From: Paracoccaceae bacterium
GTDB taxonomy: Bacteria; Pseudomonadota; Alphaproteobacteria; Rhodobacterales; Rhodobacteraceae
Direction: 5' to 3'
NCBI GenBank assembly: GCA_030066855.1
Contig: JASJAU010000016.1
Span: 78,596-142,595, forward strand
DNA: 64,000 nucleotides
The translations under genes and the position numbers were made by a program. Below are positions 12,902 through 23,239 of this stretch, piece by piece (positions within the stretch are counted from its first letter, which is position 1; the number at the start of each line of letters is the position of its first letter). The notes beneath the pieces are model-generated. The model saw nothing but the letters and a program-made list of their open reading frames with translations, was not told the DNA's origin and made no database searches.

Positions 12902-14065
12902 ATGCCAGTCATTACGGAAATCGCCGATCTGAAACGGATCTACCGGCGCCGCGTTCCGAAGATGTTTTTCGACTACACCGAAAGCGGGTCGTGGACCGAG
13001 CAGACGTTTCGCGAGAACACGTCGGATTTCGATCAGATCCGGCTGCGGCAGCGGATTGCCGTGGACATGGCAGGGCGAACGACAGCGACCCAAATGATCG
13101 GCGAAGACGTCTCGATGCCGGTGGCGCTCGCCCCGGTCGGGCTGACGGGCATGCAGAACGCGGATGGCGAGATCAAAGCCGCCCGCGCCGCCGAAAGGTT
13201 TGGGGTGCCCTTTTGTTTGTCGACCATGTCGATCTGTTCGATTGAAGACGTGGCCAAGCATACCTCCAAGCCATTCTGGTTTCAGGTCTACACGCTCAAA
13301 GACGACGAGTTCATGGAGAACCTCTTTGGTCGGGCGCGGGATGCGGGCTGCTCGGCTCTGGTCATCACCGTTGATCTTCAGGTGCTCGGTCAGCGGCACA
13401 AGGACCTCAAGAACGGTCTTTCGGCGCCGCCCAAGCTAACCGCGGCGTCCATCGCTAATATGATGACCAAGGTGCCCTGGGGTCTGGAGATGCTGCAGAC
13501 CAAGCGGCGGTTTTTTGGCAACGTCGTTGGTCATGCAAAGGGCGTGACCGATCCGTCCTCTCTGTCGTCGTGGACCGCCGAGGCGTTCGACCCTTCGCTC
13601 GACTGGGCCCGTATCAAGCAGTTGATGGAGATGTGGGGCGGCAAGGTGGTTCTGAAAGGCATTCTGGATGTCGAAGACGCAAGGCGCGCCGCCGATCTCG
13701 GCGCCGACGCGATCATCGTGTCGAACCACGGCGGGCGGCAGCTTGACGGCGCTTTGTCGTCGATCCGCATGCTTGAGCCCATCGTTCAGGCCGTCGGCGA
13801 TCAGGTCGAGATCTGGTTCGATTCCGGCATCCGCTCGGGCCAAGACGTGCTAAAAGCGGTCGCAATGGGCGCCAAAGGCACGATGATCGGCCGCGCCTGG
13901 GTCTACGGGCTGGGCGCCATGGGCGAAAAGGGCGTCACCAATGCTCTGGACGTCATTCACAAAGAGCTCGACACCTCCATGGCACTTTGCGGAAAACGCG
14001 ACATCGAGGACGTCGACCGGGATATTCTCCTTGTCCCCAAGGGGTTCGCAGGCGTCTGGGAGTGA
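12902..14065 (+). CDS. lldD: FMN-dependent alpha-hydroxy-acid oxidizing protein / L-lactate dehydrogenase
   Basis: 387 aa; VSNHGGRQLDGALSS and WFDSGIRSGQDVLKA motifs. Confidence 0.92.
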   Translation: MPVITEIADLKRIYRRRVPKMFFDYTESGSWTEQTFRENTSDFDQIRLRQRIAVDMAGRTTATQMIGEDVSMPVALAPVGLTGMQNADGEIKAARAAERFGVPFCLSTMSICSIEDVAKHTSKPFWFQVYTLKDDEFMENLFGRARDAGCSALVITVDLQVLGQRHKDLKNGLSAPPKLTAASIANMMTKVPWGLEMLQTKRRFFGNVVGHAKGVTDPSSLSSWTAEAFDPSLDWARIKQLMEMWGGKVVLKGILDVEDARRAADLGADAIIVSNHGGRQLDGALSSIRMLEPIVQAVGDQVEIWFDSGIRSGQDVLKAVAMGAKGTMIGRAWVYGLGAMGEKGVTNALDVIHKELDTSMALCGKRDIEDVDRDILLVPKGFAGVWE

Positions 14066-14200
14066 CTTGAGGGAAACGGTTCGCCGGTTCAGAGCGGATT
14101 GTTTCCGACTTGGTGCAAAACTGCCGCGCGAGGCGCCAAAAATCAGCCGGCTTCCGGCCACGATATTGCCGCAATCGCGTCGGGGGCATAGGGTTCGCGC

Positions 14201-14779
14201 ATGGCTGGCGTGGTTCAACGACTGAGGATCCCGGGGGTTGCCCTGTGCGCGGCGCTCATGGGCGCCGCTGGCGGCGCAAGCGCCCAGCAGTTGCTGGCGG
14301 CTGCGGGTCACACCGAGTTTCCCAGAGAGACCCTTGCCATCGTCGAGGCGACTACGGCGCTCTTCGACGCCGCCGAAGCGGTCGAGAACGAAAGCCCCAC
14401 CCGGCCCTTCGCGATCGGACCGATCGCCACTCCGGCAAGCGCGGAGCTGGTTGAAGGCGACGTGGACGCGTTCCGGACTGAGAATGGCCCGGTCCGCAAC
14501 CTGATGGGCTACCGGATCACCTGGTATCCTGTCGAAAGGTTCCTCGGCGCCGTGGATTTCATGGGCACCTGGGACGGCAACCGGAACCTGGTTTGCGGCT
14601 ACGTGACCTGGGACCTGTCCGAACCTGATACGCCGATGCTCGAGGCGGTGTCCGCCCGCTATATCACCAGCCGCGACCTAGACGCTCTGGCCGAGGACGA
14701 GGTCGAGGCGGCGCTTTTGGAGGCGAACTGCGCCTTTGGCGATCTCGACAGGAACTTCGCCGCGTTCCGCGTCGAATAG
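14201..14779 (+). CDS. secreted hypothetical protein
   Basis: N-terminal signal-like segment; 192 aa ORF with reasonable upstream region; no recognised domain. Confidence 0.6.
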   Translation: MAGVVQRLRIPGVALCAALMGAAGGASAQQLLAAAGHTEFPRETLAIVEATTALFDAAEAVENESPTRPFAIGPIATPASAELVEGDVDAFRTENGPVRNLMGYRITWYPVERFLGAVDFMGTWDGNRNLVCGYVTWDLSEPDTPMLEAVSARYITSRDLDALAEDEVEAALLEANCAFGDLDRNFAAFRVE

Positions 14780-14905
14780 GCTCGCTTCGGCGGCAAGTCT
14801 CGCGAGATATTTCGCTTCCCATCCTTCCGAATCCCGGCTATAGGCCGCGCCTCATGGGCGGACACCCTTGGAGGCCGCCCGACACTGACAATTTGGAGAA
14901 TACCC

Positions 14906-15583
14906 ATGGCTGGCGAGATCCCTGATCTTCACGCCACGGTACGGACGGGGACAGGCAAGGGGGCCGCTCGTCAAGCTCGCAGAGAAGGGCACGTACCTGG
15001 CATCGTATATGGTGGCGGCGTTGACCCGCTTCCGATCAACATCCCCTTCAACGTTCTGTTCAAGCGCCTGAAGCAAGGCCGGTTCCTAGCGACGCTGTTC
15101 AACATGAAAGTCGACGGGCACGACGACGTGCGGGTGATCTGCCGCAACGTGCAGCGCGACGTGGTCAAGGACCTGCCCACGCATGTCGATTTCATGCGCC
15201 TGAAGCGGACGTCCAAGATCGCGCTCTTCATCCCTGTGGAAATCGAGGGCGAGGACGATTGCCCCGGCATCCGCCGCGGCGGCGTGCTGACGATGGTCCG
15301 CCCGGAAGTCGAACTGGTCGTGACGGCGGGCGACATCCCCGAAAAGGTGACGCTCAGCATCGCAGGTCTTGAGATCGGCGACTCGGCATCGATCTCGGCC
15401 GTTGACCTGCCCGCAGGCGCGAAGCCGACGATTGACCGCGACTTCGTGATCGCAACTATCCAGCCGCCTTCGGGCCTTGCCGCTTCGGACGAGGAAGAGG
15501 AAGGCGCGGAACCGGCGGCCGACGAGGTGCCGGTCGCGGGCGAGGAAGCCGAAGAAGGCGAGGCAGAAGCTTCCGAAGAGTAA
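14906..15583 (+). CDS. rplY: 50S ribosomal protein L25/general stress protein Ctc
   Basis: [24 protein letters not shown]...; acidic C-terminal tail as in CTC-form L25. Confidence 0.95.
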   Translation: MAGEIPDLHATVRTGTGKGAARQARREGHVPGIVYGGGVDPLPINIPFNVLFKRLKQGRFLATLFNMKVDGHDDVRVICRNVQRDVVKDLPTHVDFMRLKRTSKIALFIPVEIEGEDDCPGIRRGGVLTMVRPEVELVVTAGDIPEKVTLSIAGLEIGDSASISAVDLPAGAKPTIDRDFVIATIQPPSGLAASDEEEEGAEPAADEVPVAGEEAEEGEAEASEE

Positions 15584-15604
15584 TTCGGGTCTGTCCCGAG
15601 GAAA

Positions 15605-15631
15605 GGGCGGCGCGGAAGCGCCGCCCTTTTT
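15605..15631 (+). terminator. Rho-independent terminator after rplY
   Basis: GGGCGGCGC-GGAA-GCGCCGCCC-TTTTT. Confidence 0.88.
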
Positions 15632-15686
15632 CGTTCCGCGTCAGCCGGCTTGTGTCGGAGTTGGCATTGGGCTTCTCTGTGCGTGC

Positions 15687-16700
15687 ATGAACGAGGCATC
15701 AGAGCAGAGGCTTCGGGACGCTCGCGCTCGCGAGGCGTTCCTGAAATCGATAGGTGTGGACGGCACCGAGGTGATCGCCCTGCCCGGCGACGCCTCTACA
15801 CGGCGCTATTTCCGGCTTCCCGGGAAAGGCGCTCTGATTCTACAGGACGACCCGAGCACAGACCATTTTCAGAACTTCGCTCTGATCTCGCGGCACCTGA
15901 CCAGCCTCGGCTTCTCCGCCCCGCGTATCCTTGACTGGGACGAAGACCTGGGTCTTGGGCTGATCGAGGATTTCGGCGACCGTACCTACACGCGGCTTCT
16001 GGCGTGCGGCGCCGACGAGGCGCCGCTTTATGAGCTGGCCGTGGACACTCTTTCCGCACTACACGAGGCGCCCGGCGCAGCGGACATTAACCTGCCGGGT
16101 TACGACCACGCGAGGCTGACGGACGAGGTCGCGCTTCTGCCGATCTGGTTCGCACGGCACGCCTCCGACAAGGACGACCTGTCCGCGTTTGCAGAGCAGC
16201 ACCAGACGCTCTGGTCGGTAGCTCTAAAGGACGTGGCCAGCCGGAGGGAGGTTCTGGTTCTCCGGGATTTTCATGTCGATAACCTGATCCTCCTGGAAAA
16301 ACGGCCGGGCGTGGCGGCATGCGGCTTGCTCGATTTTCAGGGCGGTTTGATCGGTTCGGCAGCCTATGACCTCATGTCGGTCCTTCAGGACGCGCGGCGC
16401 GACCTGGACACGGAACTGACGGCGAGACTAGTCAAGCGTTACCTGCGCCAGCGGCATGGCATGGATGAGGCGCGGTTTCTGTCCGACTTCCACGCTCTCG
16501 CGGCGCAGCGGCATGCCAAAATCTTGGGCATCTTTGTCCGGCTCGCTAACCGAGACGGAAAACGACAGTATCTGGAGCACCTTCCCAGAGTCGCGCGGCT
16601 CTATGCCGCGGCGCTCGAGGCCGCCGGACTAACTGAAGTACGCGCCTTGATGGACCAGCATCTTCCTGGCTGGAGTGACCCCTCGCAGTGGACCGCCTGA
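15687..16700 (+). CDS. phosphotransferase (APH/AmgK-like sugar kinase family)
   Basis: PGDASTRRYFRL, LRDFHVDNLILL and GLLDFQGGLIGSAAYDL motifs. Confidence 0.85.
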   Translation: MNEASEQRLRDARAREAFLKSIGVDGTEVIALPGDASTRRYFRLPGKGALILQDDPSTDHFQNFALISRHLTSLGFSAPRILDWDEDLGLGLIEDFGDRTYTRLLACGADEAPLYELAVDTLSALHEAPGAADINLPGYDHARLTDEVALLPIWFARHASDKDDLSAFAEQHQTLWSVALKDVASRREVLVLRDFHVDNLILLEKRPGVAACGLLDFQGGLIGSAAYDLMSVLQDARRDLDTELTARLVKRYLRQRHGMDEARFLSDFHALAAQRHAKILGIFVRLANRDGKRQYLEHLPRVARLYAAALEAAGLTEVRALMDQHLPGWSDPSQWTA

Positions 16701-16848
16701 GGGATCCGCGCGACGAATGCAGGCTTTGCGACGCCTTCGTCCATGGATCTGCAACAGAGAGGGACTCGGCCGCAGGCGCTCCTTGACCTCTGGCGGCGGT
16801 TGAGGTTTCCAGACGCCAAAGCGGCCGTTTAATAGAGGATGCCAGCCG

Positions 16849-18156
16849 ATGAAGATCGCCATTATCGGTACCGGTTACGTCGGCCTTGTTTCCGGTGTTT
16901 GTTTGTCCGATTTCGGCCATGAGGTTGTGTGCGTCGACAAGGATCCTGCAAAGATCGACGCCCTGACTCACGGAAAGGTTCCCATCTACGAGCCAGGGCT
17001 CGAGGATCTGCTCGCGCGCAATGTCGAGGCGGGCAGGCTGTCTTTCTCAGGCGATTTCGCATCCGCAGTATCGTCCGCAGACGCTGTCTTCATCGCCGTC
17101 GGAACGCCGACGCGGCGCGGGGACGGGCATGCCGACCTGACCTTCGTCTACGAGGCCGCCGAGGAGATCGGCCGTGCAATCACCGGCTACACGGTGGTTG
17201 TCACCAAATCCACGGTCCCGGTCGGAACGAATGCCGAGGTCGAGCGGCGCATCAAGGCTGTCAATCCGGACGCCGATTTCGATGTCGCGTCCAACCCGGA
17301 GTTCCTGCGGGAAGGCGCTGCGATCGATGATTTCATGCGCCCCGATCGCGTGGTCGTCGGCGTAAGCAGCGAGCGCGCGGCGGACGTCCTCGCCGATGTC
17401 TACCGGCCGCTTTATCTTCGCGACTTCCCGATTGTGGTGACCGATCTGGAAAGCGCCGAAATGATCAAATACGCGGCGAACGCTTTCCTTGCGACCAAAA
17501 TCACCTTCATCAACGAGATTGCAGCGCTCTGCGAACGTGTGGGCGCTGACGTCAAGCAAGTGTCGCGCGGCATGGGGCTCGACAACAGGATCGGGAACAA
17601 GTTTCTCCATGCCGGGCCGGGTTATGGCGGATCCTGCTTCCCGAAGGACACAAGCGCGCTTGCCCGGATCGGCCAAGAGGCCGGCATGCCCATGCGCATC
17701 ACCGAAGCGGTGATGGACGTCAACGATCGCGTCAAACGGCGCATGATCGACAAGGTGATCGACCTTTGCGGCGGGCAGCTTAGCGACCAGCGCATCGTCG
17801 TCTATGGCGTGACATTCAAACCGAATACCGATGACATGCGCGACGCGCCCAGCCTTACAATTCTTCCCGCTCTGGTGGGGCAAGGGGCCGAGGTCCGGGT
17901 CGTCGACCCCGAGGGGCGGCGCGAGGGCGAGACGCTTTTGCCCGGCGTCACCTGGTTCGACGATCCCTACGAAGCGGCGACCGGCGCCACAGCAGCCATC
18001 CTGCTGACCGAGTGGAACGAATTCCGCGCGCTAGACCTCGCCCGGCTGAGCGACCGCATGGAGACGCCGCGCATGGCGGATCTTCGCAACATCTATGATC
18101 CCGACGCCGTCAAGGCAGCTGGTTTCGCTGAATACGTCTCAGTTGGCCGCGCTTAG
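16849..18156 (+). CDS. ugd: UDP-glucose 6-dehydrogenase
   Basis: MKIAIIGTGYVGLVSGVCLSDFGH...; HAGPGYGGSCFPKDT active site. Confidence 0.96.
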   Translation: MKIAIIGTGYVGLVSGVCLSDFGHEVVCVDKDPAKIDALTHGKVPIYEPGLEDLLARNVEAGRLSFSGDFASAVSSADAVFIAVGTPTRRGDGHADLTFVYEAAEEIGRAITGYTVVVTKSTVPVGTNAEVERRIKAVNPDADFDVASNPEFLREGAAIDDFMRPDRVVVGVSSERAADVLADVYRPLYLRDFPIVVTDLESAEMIKYAANAFLATKITFINEIAALCERVGADVKQVSRGMGLDNRIGNKFLHAGPGYGGSCFPKDTSALARIGQEAGMPMRITEAVMDVNDRVKRRMIDKVIDLCGGQLSDQRIVVYGVTFKPNTDDMRDAPSLTILPALVGQGAEVRVVDPEGRREGETLLPGVTWFDDPYEAATGATAAILLTEWNEFRALDLARLSDRMETPRMADLRNIYDPDAVKAAGFAEYVSVGRA

Positions 18157-19571
18157 GGTGAATACCGGGCCGCAAGCACGACAAGCCCGACGATGCCCGC
18201 CCCGCAAAAAAGGCTGACCTTGTCGGTGACGGCGAAGACGATCGGGTCGTCGGTCATTCTGCCCCGATGGGCGAGCATGACCGCGCGGGAGAGCCAGTAG
18301 ATCAGCACCGCGCAGATGCCCCAAAGCGCAGAGGGGAAGGAATAGAGTTCGGCGACCTCGGTCGATGTCAGATAGAGACCGGCGACCAGGACAGACACGT
18401 AGCCGGACGCCAGCGCCATCATCGCGATCAGTGGTAGATCCTCGGGCAGATAGCCCCTTCCCGCCGCCGCGCCGCGCCCCGCGGCGACGACGTCCACAAG
18501 TTCGGCCTGGCGCTTTATTGCAGCGAGCGCAAGGAAGAAGAAGATGGAAAAGCCCAAGAGCCAGACCGACAGAACAATCCCGGTGGCGGCCCCACCTGCG
18601 ATGATCCGAAGCGTGTAGAGCCCCGCCAGCATGCAGATGTCGATGACCGTTTGCCGCTTCAGGAACAGGGAGTAGGCCAGAGTGCAGAGGTAGTAGAAGG
18701 CAAGAACCAGCAAAAAGACGGGACCCACGAACGCGCCGATCGCCAAACCCGCGAGGAGCAATCCTCCCGACAGCCCGATCCCCCAGGTGATGGGAAGCGC
18801 GCCGGATGCGAAAGGGCGGTGACGCTTTCGCGGATGGGCGCGGTCCGCTGACAGATCGAGAAGATCGTTCGTCACGTAGACGGACGAAGCTGTCAGGCAG
18901 AACGCCGCGAAGGCCAAAAGAGCAGGGAAAACCGTCGCGACCTCAAGACGATGCGCGAGCAAAAGCGGAATGAAGATCAGCATGTTCTTCAGCCACTGAT
19001 GCGGTCTGAGCGCTTTCAGCATAGGCTTGACCAGGCCTTCGCCTTCTGTCGAGAGATGCTTGGCGGGACGGCCCAGCGCGTCAATCCGTCCCCTGAGCGA
19101 GGAGCTTGCGTCCACGCTAACCGCCTCGGCTGCCGCTTTCCATACTGGCAGATCAGCAGTGCTGTCGCCGATATAGGCGAAGCCGTTCTCGCCGTAGCGA
19201 TCGGTCAGCACCCTCGCCTTCTCGCGGCCTTTCAGGTTCTGATGGCCGTCCGACGCCAGTACCTCGTCAAAGAGGCCTAAATGGTCGGCGATCCGCTCAG
19301 CGACCTCGCTATGGCTCGCCGTCGCCAGAACCACGCGCGCGCCTTCTGCCTTCCGGGCGCGGATCTCGTCGAGAACCGCGTCGTTGAAAGGCAAAGTCTC
19401 GGGATCGAAGTCGCCGGCCTCAGACAGCGCCGCCTTAAGCGCCGCCCGCCCCTGGAAACCCGCCGCGACCGCGCCGAGCCCCTTGCTGCCAAGCGCGGAC
19501 CAGAAAGTCTCGTGCAGCATGTCGCTTCTCACGAGCGTGCCATCGAGATCCACCGCGAGAACCTGGCTCAT
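18153..19571 (-). CDS. UbiA-family prenyltransferase fused to an N-terminal HAD-family phosphatase domain
   Basis: N-terminal VDLDGTLVRSDM (HAD) and C-terminal polytopic NDLLDLSADRAHPRKRHRP (UbiA Asp-rich motif). Confidence 0.88.
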   Translation of the reverse strand: MSQVLAVDLDGTLVRSDMLHETFWSALGSKGLGAVAAGFQGRAALKAALSEAGDFDPETLPFNDAVLDEIRARKAEGARVVLATASHSEVAERIADHLGLFDEVLASDGHQNLKGREKARVLTDRYGENGFAYIGDSTADLPVWKAAAEAVSVDASSSLRGRIDALGRPAKHLSTEGEGLVKPMLKALRPHQWLKNMLIFIPLLLAHRLEVATVFPALLAFAAFCLTASSVYVTNDLLDLSADRAHPRKRHRPFASGALPITWGIGLSGGLLLAGLAIGAFVGPVFLLVLAFYYLCTLAYSLFLKRQTVIDICMLAGLYTLRIIAGGAATGIVLSVWLLGFSIFFFLALAAIKRQAELVDVVAAGRGAAAGRGYLPEDLPLIAMMALASGYVSVLVAGLYLTSTEVAELYSFPSALWGICAVLIYWLSRAVMLAHRGRMTDDPIVFAVTDKVSLFCGAGIVGLVVLAARYSP

Positions 19572-20572
19572 GGGACCATCGCCGTCTTGCTGCTCAACTC
19601 TGACCGCTCCGCCTGCATCCAGGCCCAGGAATCAGCGAGAATCCTTTTGAGCTCAGATGCTTGCGGCGACCAGTCGAGCTCATCCGCCGCGCGCCTTGAG
19701 CCCGAAACTAGCCGCACTGCGTCGCCGACGCGGCGCGGGCCTATGCGGACCTTCGGACGGATTCCGACAACCTCTGACGCAGTTTCGATCACTTGTTTGA
19801 CCGACGCGCCGCGACCTGTGCCGAGGTTGTAGACGCGGCTCTCTCCACCGTTCAGCAGGCGCCGCAGCCCCAGAATGTGCGCCTCCACCAGATCGAGAAC
19901 GTGAATGAAGTCGCGAATGCAAGTCCCGTCCGGCGTGGGGTAGTCATCGCCGTGGATGACCATCTCAACCTCGTCTTCTGCCAAGGCGCAAAGCGGCCTG
20001 GGCATGAGGTGCGTGGCGCCTTGGGTCGCCTGCCCGAGACCATGCGCCGCTTCGGCCCCGGCAACGTTGAAGTACCGGAAGATCACGCTTTTCAACCCAT
20101 GCGCGGCGTCGAAATCACCAAGCATCATCTCGCTCGCCCGCTTGGTCACCGCGTAGGGGCTGATCGGGCCGAGCGGGCTGGTCTCGTCGACCTCCCCGTC
20201 ATCGGCGGCGGCGTAGACCGCGCATGTGGACGAATACACCAGCTTGAAGCAGCCGTGGCGGACCATCGCATCGACAAGCGAAAGCGTGCCCGCCACGTTG
20301 TTGTCCCAGTACTTCCCGGGGTCTTCGACGCTTTCGCCCACCTCGATCGCCGCTGCGAAATGCAGGGCCGCTGCGGGCTGGTGGCGCGAGAACACCTCGG
20401 CGAGCCGCGCTGCGTCCCGCACATCGCCCTCCTCGAACGGACCCCAGCGCACCCGGCCGCGACGGCCCTTTGAGAGGTTGTCGAACACCACAGGCGTGAA
20501 TCCGGCCGCGGCAAGCCGCATAGCGGCATAGCTGCCAATGTAACCGGCCCCGCCCGTGATCAGGATGTTCAT
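19568..20572 (-). CDS. galE: UDP-glucose 4-epimerase
   Basis: MNILITGGAGYIGSYAAMRLAAAG...; SSTCAVY and YAVTK motifs. Confidence 0.93.
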   Translation of the reverse strand: MNILITGGAGYIGSYAAMRLAAAGFTPVVFDNLSKGRRGRVRWGPFEEGDVRDAARLAEVFSRHQPAAALHFAAAIEVGESVEDPGKYWDNNVAGTLSLVDAMVRHGCFKLVYSSTCAVYAAADDGEVDETSPLGPISPYAVTKRASEMMLGDFDAAHGLKSVIFRYFNVAGAEAAHGLGQATQGATHLMPRPLCALAEDEVEMVIHGDDYPTPDGTCIRDFIHVLDLVEAHILGLRRLLNGGESRVYNLGTGRGASVKQVIETASEVVGIRPKVRIGPRRVGDAVRLVSGSRRAADELDWSPQASELKRILADSWAWMQAERSELSSKTAMVP

Positions 20573-20611
20573 CGTCTGCTCTCAACCGCTCTTTTCGGCG
20601 TCGCGAGCACA

Positions 20612-21004
20612 TTACTCGCCATTTCCGGCGGGACAAAGGCAAACCCTTCGCGCGGGGCAGCGGACCGGAATTCGTGACGCAAGCGTGACTGTCGGGGCTG
20701 AAACGCGATCGGCATCCTGAACGCTGGTCGCGAGCGGCTTTTCGACAAACACATGCGCCGCGGCCTCCATGGCGCGGATAGCGAGGTCGGCATGGCTGTC
20801 GGAGTAGGTCGCGATCACGACAAGATCGGGATTGAGCGCGAGGCCCTCATCGAAACTGTCGAGGAGCGGGTAGCCTTGAAGGTCAGGCGGCAGGTCGCGT
20901 GGAGATCTGTTGACCAGCCCGCAGATGGCCGACTTGGGGTTATGGTGATGCGCCAGAGCGTGGCTTTGCCCCATATTGCCCAAACCAACGATCAAGACCC
21001 GCAT
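20612..21004 (-). pseudogene. truncated Gfo/Idh/MocA-family oxidoreductase (only N-terminal NAD-binding part)
   Basis: MRVLIVGLGNMGQSHALAHHHNP...HVFVEKPLATSVQDADRV, then sequence loses family resemblance and stops at 130 aa. Confidence 0.75.
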
Positions 21005-21040
21005 GTCGCCCTGCTCCCTTCATTTCCCGCCCGCAAAGGC

Positions 21041-22156
21041 TCAGCTCTCCAATCGTCGCGCGGCGCCAACGTCAACTTCCCGGCCGGTCGCGCGCGAGCG
21101 GACGGCGGCGAAGGCTAGCGCGAGGGATCTCAGGTTCTCGCGTGCGGAGTTGTTGGGCTCGCGGCCCTCCTCGATGGCTGTAAGCAGCTCGCCCATGGCG
21201 CCCCGAAACCCATCATTGAACCATTGCCCCTCGATCTTGGGCCGCGCGACGCCATCGGCGGTGGTCAGCGTGACCGATTGGGACCCGAGGTCGGGGCCTT
21301 CCGACGCCAGACTCCCCGCGCTCCCAGAGACGTAAGTCTGATCGCAGGAGCCGCGCACAGTGGCTCCGTTCAGGAAAAGGTTGGCCTGACCGCCTTCAAG
21401 CCGGATCAGAGCCTGCGCCAGCAGCGGGGACCGGTTCTGCTGGCCGAGCGCGTGATTTCCAGCGGCGTAGACGCTTGTGGCGCGATCGCCGATCAGGGAC
21501 ACGATGAAGTCGAACCAGTGAATGCCGAAATCATAAAGCAGGAGATCCTCGATCTCATCAAACGGCGTCTCGGCCGTCCAGCTATGGTCCCAGTGAATGG
21601 CAACCTGAACCGACAGCACGTCGCCGATCAGTCCCGCCATGACGGCGTGGCGCATCCACGACATGTGCGGCGACCAGCGGCCGTTCTGATTGACCGCGAG
21701 CCGGACGCCCATGTCATCCGCCAGCCTGACGAGATCCTCCCCGACATCGAGGTCATCCACAAATGGCTTCTGGCTGAGCACATGCTTCCCCGCCTTCAAC
21801 GCCTCTATGAGGATCGGCGTCCGATGCTCTGGGTGAAGCGTGATATCGACGACATCTATCTCGCTATCGGACAGCATCTTGCGCCAATCGTCTTCGATTC
21901 GCGCGTTCGGGCAGAACTCGGCGGCTTTGGCCCCAGCCTTCGACCGCGTCCGGTTCCAGATCGCGGCCACTTCCCACCCTCCGCTTCGGTAGGCGTCGAG
22001 ATGGCTGGCGGAGATGCCTCCTGTGCCGATCAGGCCGATCCTTGGCCGATAGGACTTTGGCGACGGCGGCTGGTAGGGCAGGTCGGGCGCCGCAACCTCC
22101 GGCAGCGCCTCGGACTTCAGGGCATAGGTGTCGGTGTCGGCGGCATCATCGTTCAT
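21041..22156 (-). CDS. Gfo/Idh/MocA family oxidoreductase
   Basis: RPRIGLIGTGGISASHLDAYRSGGWEVAAIWNRT...; ATGA overlap with 22153..23229. Confidence 0.9.
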   Translation of the reverse strand: MNDDAADTDTYALKSEALPEVAAPDLPYQPPSPKSYRPRIGLIGTGGISASHLDAYRSGGWEVAAIWNRTRSKAGAKAAEFCPNARIEDDWRKMLSDSEIDVVDITLHPEHRTPILIEALKAGKHVLSQKPFVDDLDVGEDLVRLADDMGVRLAVNQNGRWSPHMSWMRHAVMAGLIGDVLSVQVAIHWDHSWTAETPFDEIEDLLLYDFGIHWFDFIVSLIGDRATSVYAAGNHALGQQNRSPLLAQALIRLEGGQANLFLNGATVRGSCDQTYVSGSAGSLASEGPDLGSQSVTLTTADGVARPKIEGQWFNDGFRGAMGELLTAIEEGREPNNSARENLRSLALAFAAVRSRATGREVDVGAARRLES

Positions 22157-23229
22157 GGGACGAGACCCAGCGTGCGCTTCTCTTTCGCCGAGCGGGCGGC
22201 GGTATCGACGATGCGTTGCGCGACCAAGCAAAGCTCCGGATCAAGCGGCCCGCCGACCGGCGCGCCCCGCGCGATGCACCCCAGCACGTACTCGATGGCG
22301 TTGGTCTCCCCCGGCGCAAGCGGATCGACCGGGATGTCATGGCGCTCGGGCCGCGCTCGGGTCTGAACCGTGACATTGCTTGCATAGTCAGGCGAGGAAA
22401 TGGTGCCGTCCGTGCCGACGAAGGTGAAGCCGCAGGTCGGCTGCGGCTGGATCGTCCATGGGTCGGTGAATGTGCCCCAGCGGGTTTCCATCTTGCTAAG
22501 CCCGCGCTCGTAGCGGCAAACCGCGATGGCGTGCTGGTCGACCTCGATCCCTGGCGTCTCGTCAATCGTGCAGGTCACTTCCAGCGGCGCGGCGCCGTTC
22601 ATGTACCAGGTGCCGAGCGTCGCGCCGTAGCCCAGGTAGTCGAGCAACGACCCGCCGCCGGAGAACTTCTTGTACCACCAGGAGTTCGGCTTTTGACGCT
22701 CGACCTCCTCTGGGCTGACCTCGACCTTGTCGGCAAGATGGTAGAGCGGCCCGCGATTGCCGTCGTAGAAATGCACTTCGATCAGGTTGCCGATAAGACC
22801 TTCATCAATGAGCCGCTTCGCCGTCATATGGCTTTCGACCCACCGCAAAGGCCAGTTGATTATGAGCTGCCTGCCTGTCCCTTCCATGGCTGATATCATG
22901 CGCCGGGCGTCCTCCGCCGATGCGGCGAAGGGTTTCTCGACAAACACGTGGCATCTGTGCGGCGCCAATCGCTCGGTGTAATCTGCATGATCCGCCGTCG
23001 CGGCGCAGAGGATTGCCATGTCGTAGGGGCCTGCCGCCATGCAGGCGTCGAAGTCAGTGAAGACGCGATCCTCGGAGATCGAGAAGCTTTCAATGGCGGA
23101 TTCCATCGGCGCCCGCTCGGGATGGAAGATGCCGGCGATTTCGGCCTCGGGATGCGCGTCCGTGAGTCTCAGCAGATCGCCCATGTGCATGTGATCGAAA
23201 CAAATGCCGACGATGCGAAACTTGGCCAT
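22153..23229 (-). CDS. Gfo/Idh/MocA family oxidoreductase
   Basis: FRIVGICFDHMHMGDLLRLTDAHPEAEIAGIFHPE...HVFVEKPFA. Confidence 0.88.
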   Translation of the reverse strand: MAKFRIVGICFDHMHMGDLLRLTDAHPEAEIAGIFHPERAPMESAIESFSISEDRVFTDFDACMAAGPYDMAILCAATADHADYTERLAPHRCHVFVEKPFAASAEDARRMISAMEGTGRQLIINWPLRWVESHMTAKRLIDEGLIGNLIEVHFYDGNRGPLYHLADKVEVSPEEVERQKPNSWWYKKFSGGGSLLDYLGYGATLGTWYMNGAAPLEVTCTIDETPGIEVDQHAIAVCRYERGLSKMETRWGTFTDPWTIQPQPTCGFTFVGTDGTISSPDYASNVTVQTRARPERHDIPVDPLAPGETNAIEYVLGCIARGAPVGGPLDPELCLVAQRIVDTAARSAKEKRTLGLVP

Positions 23230-23239
23230 GGCAGCCTCC

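Noticed and set aside
14906-16700. rplY not followed by pth
   Set aside because: Order differs from the common rplY-pth pair, but pth may lie elsewhere; not informative alone
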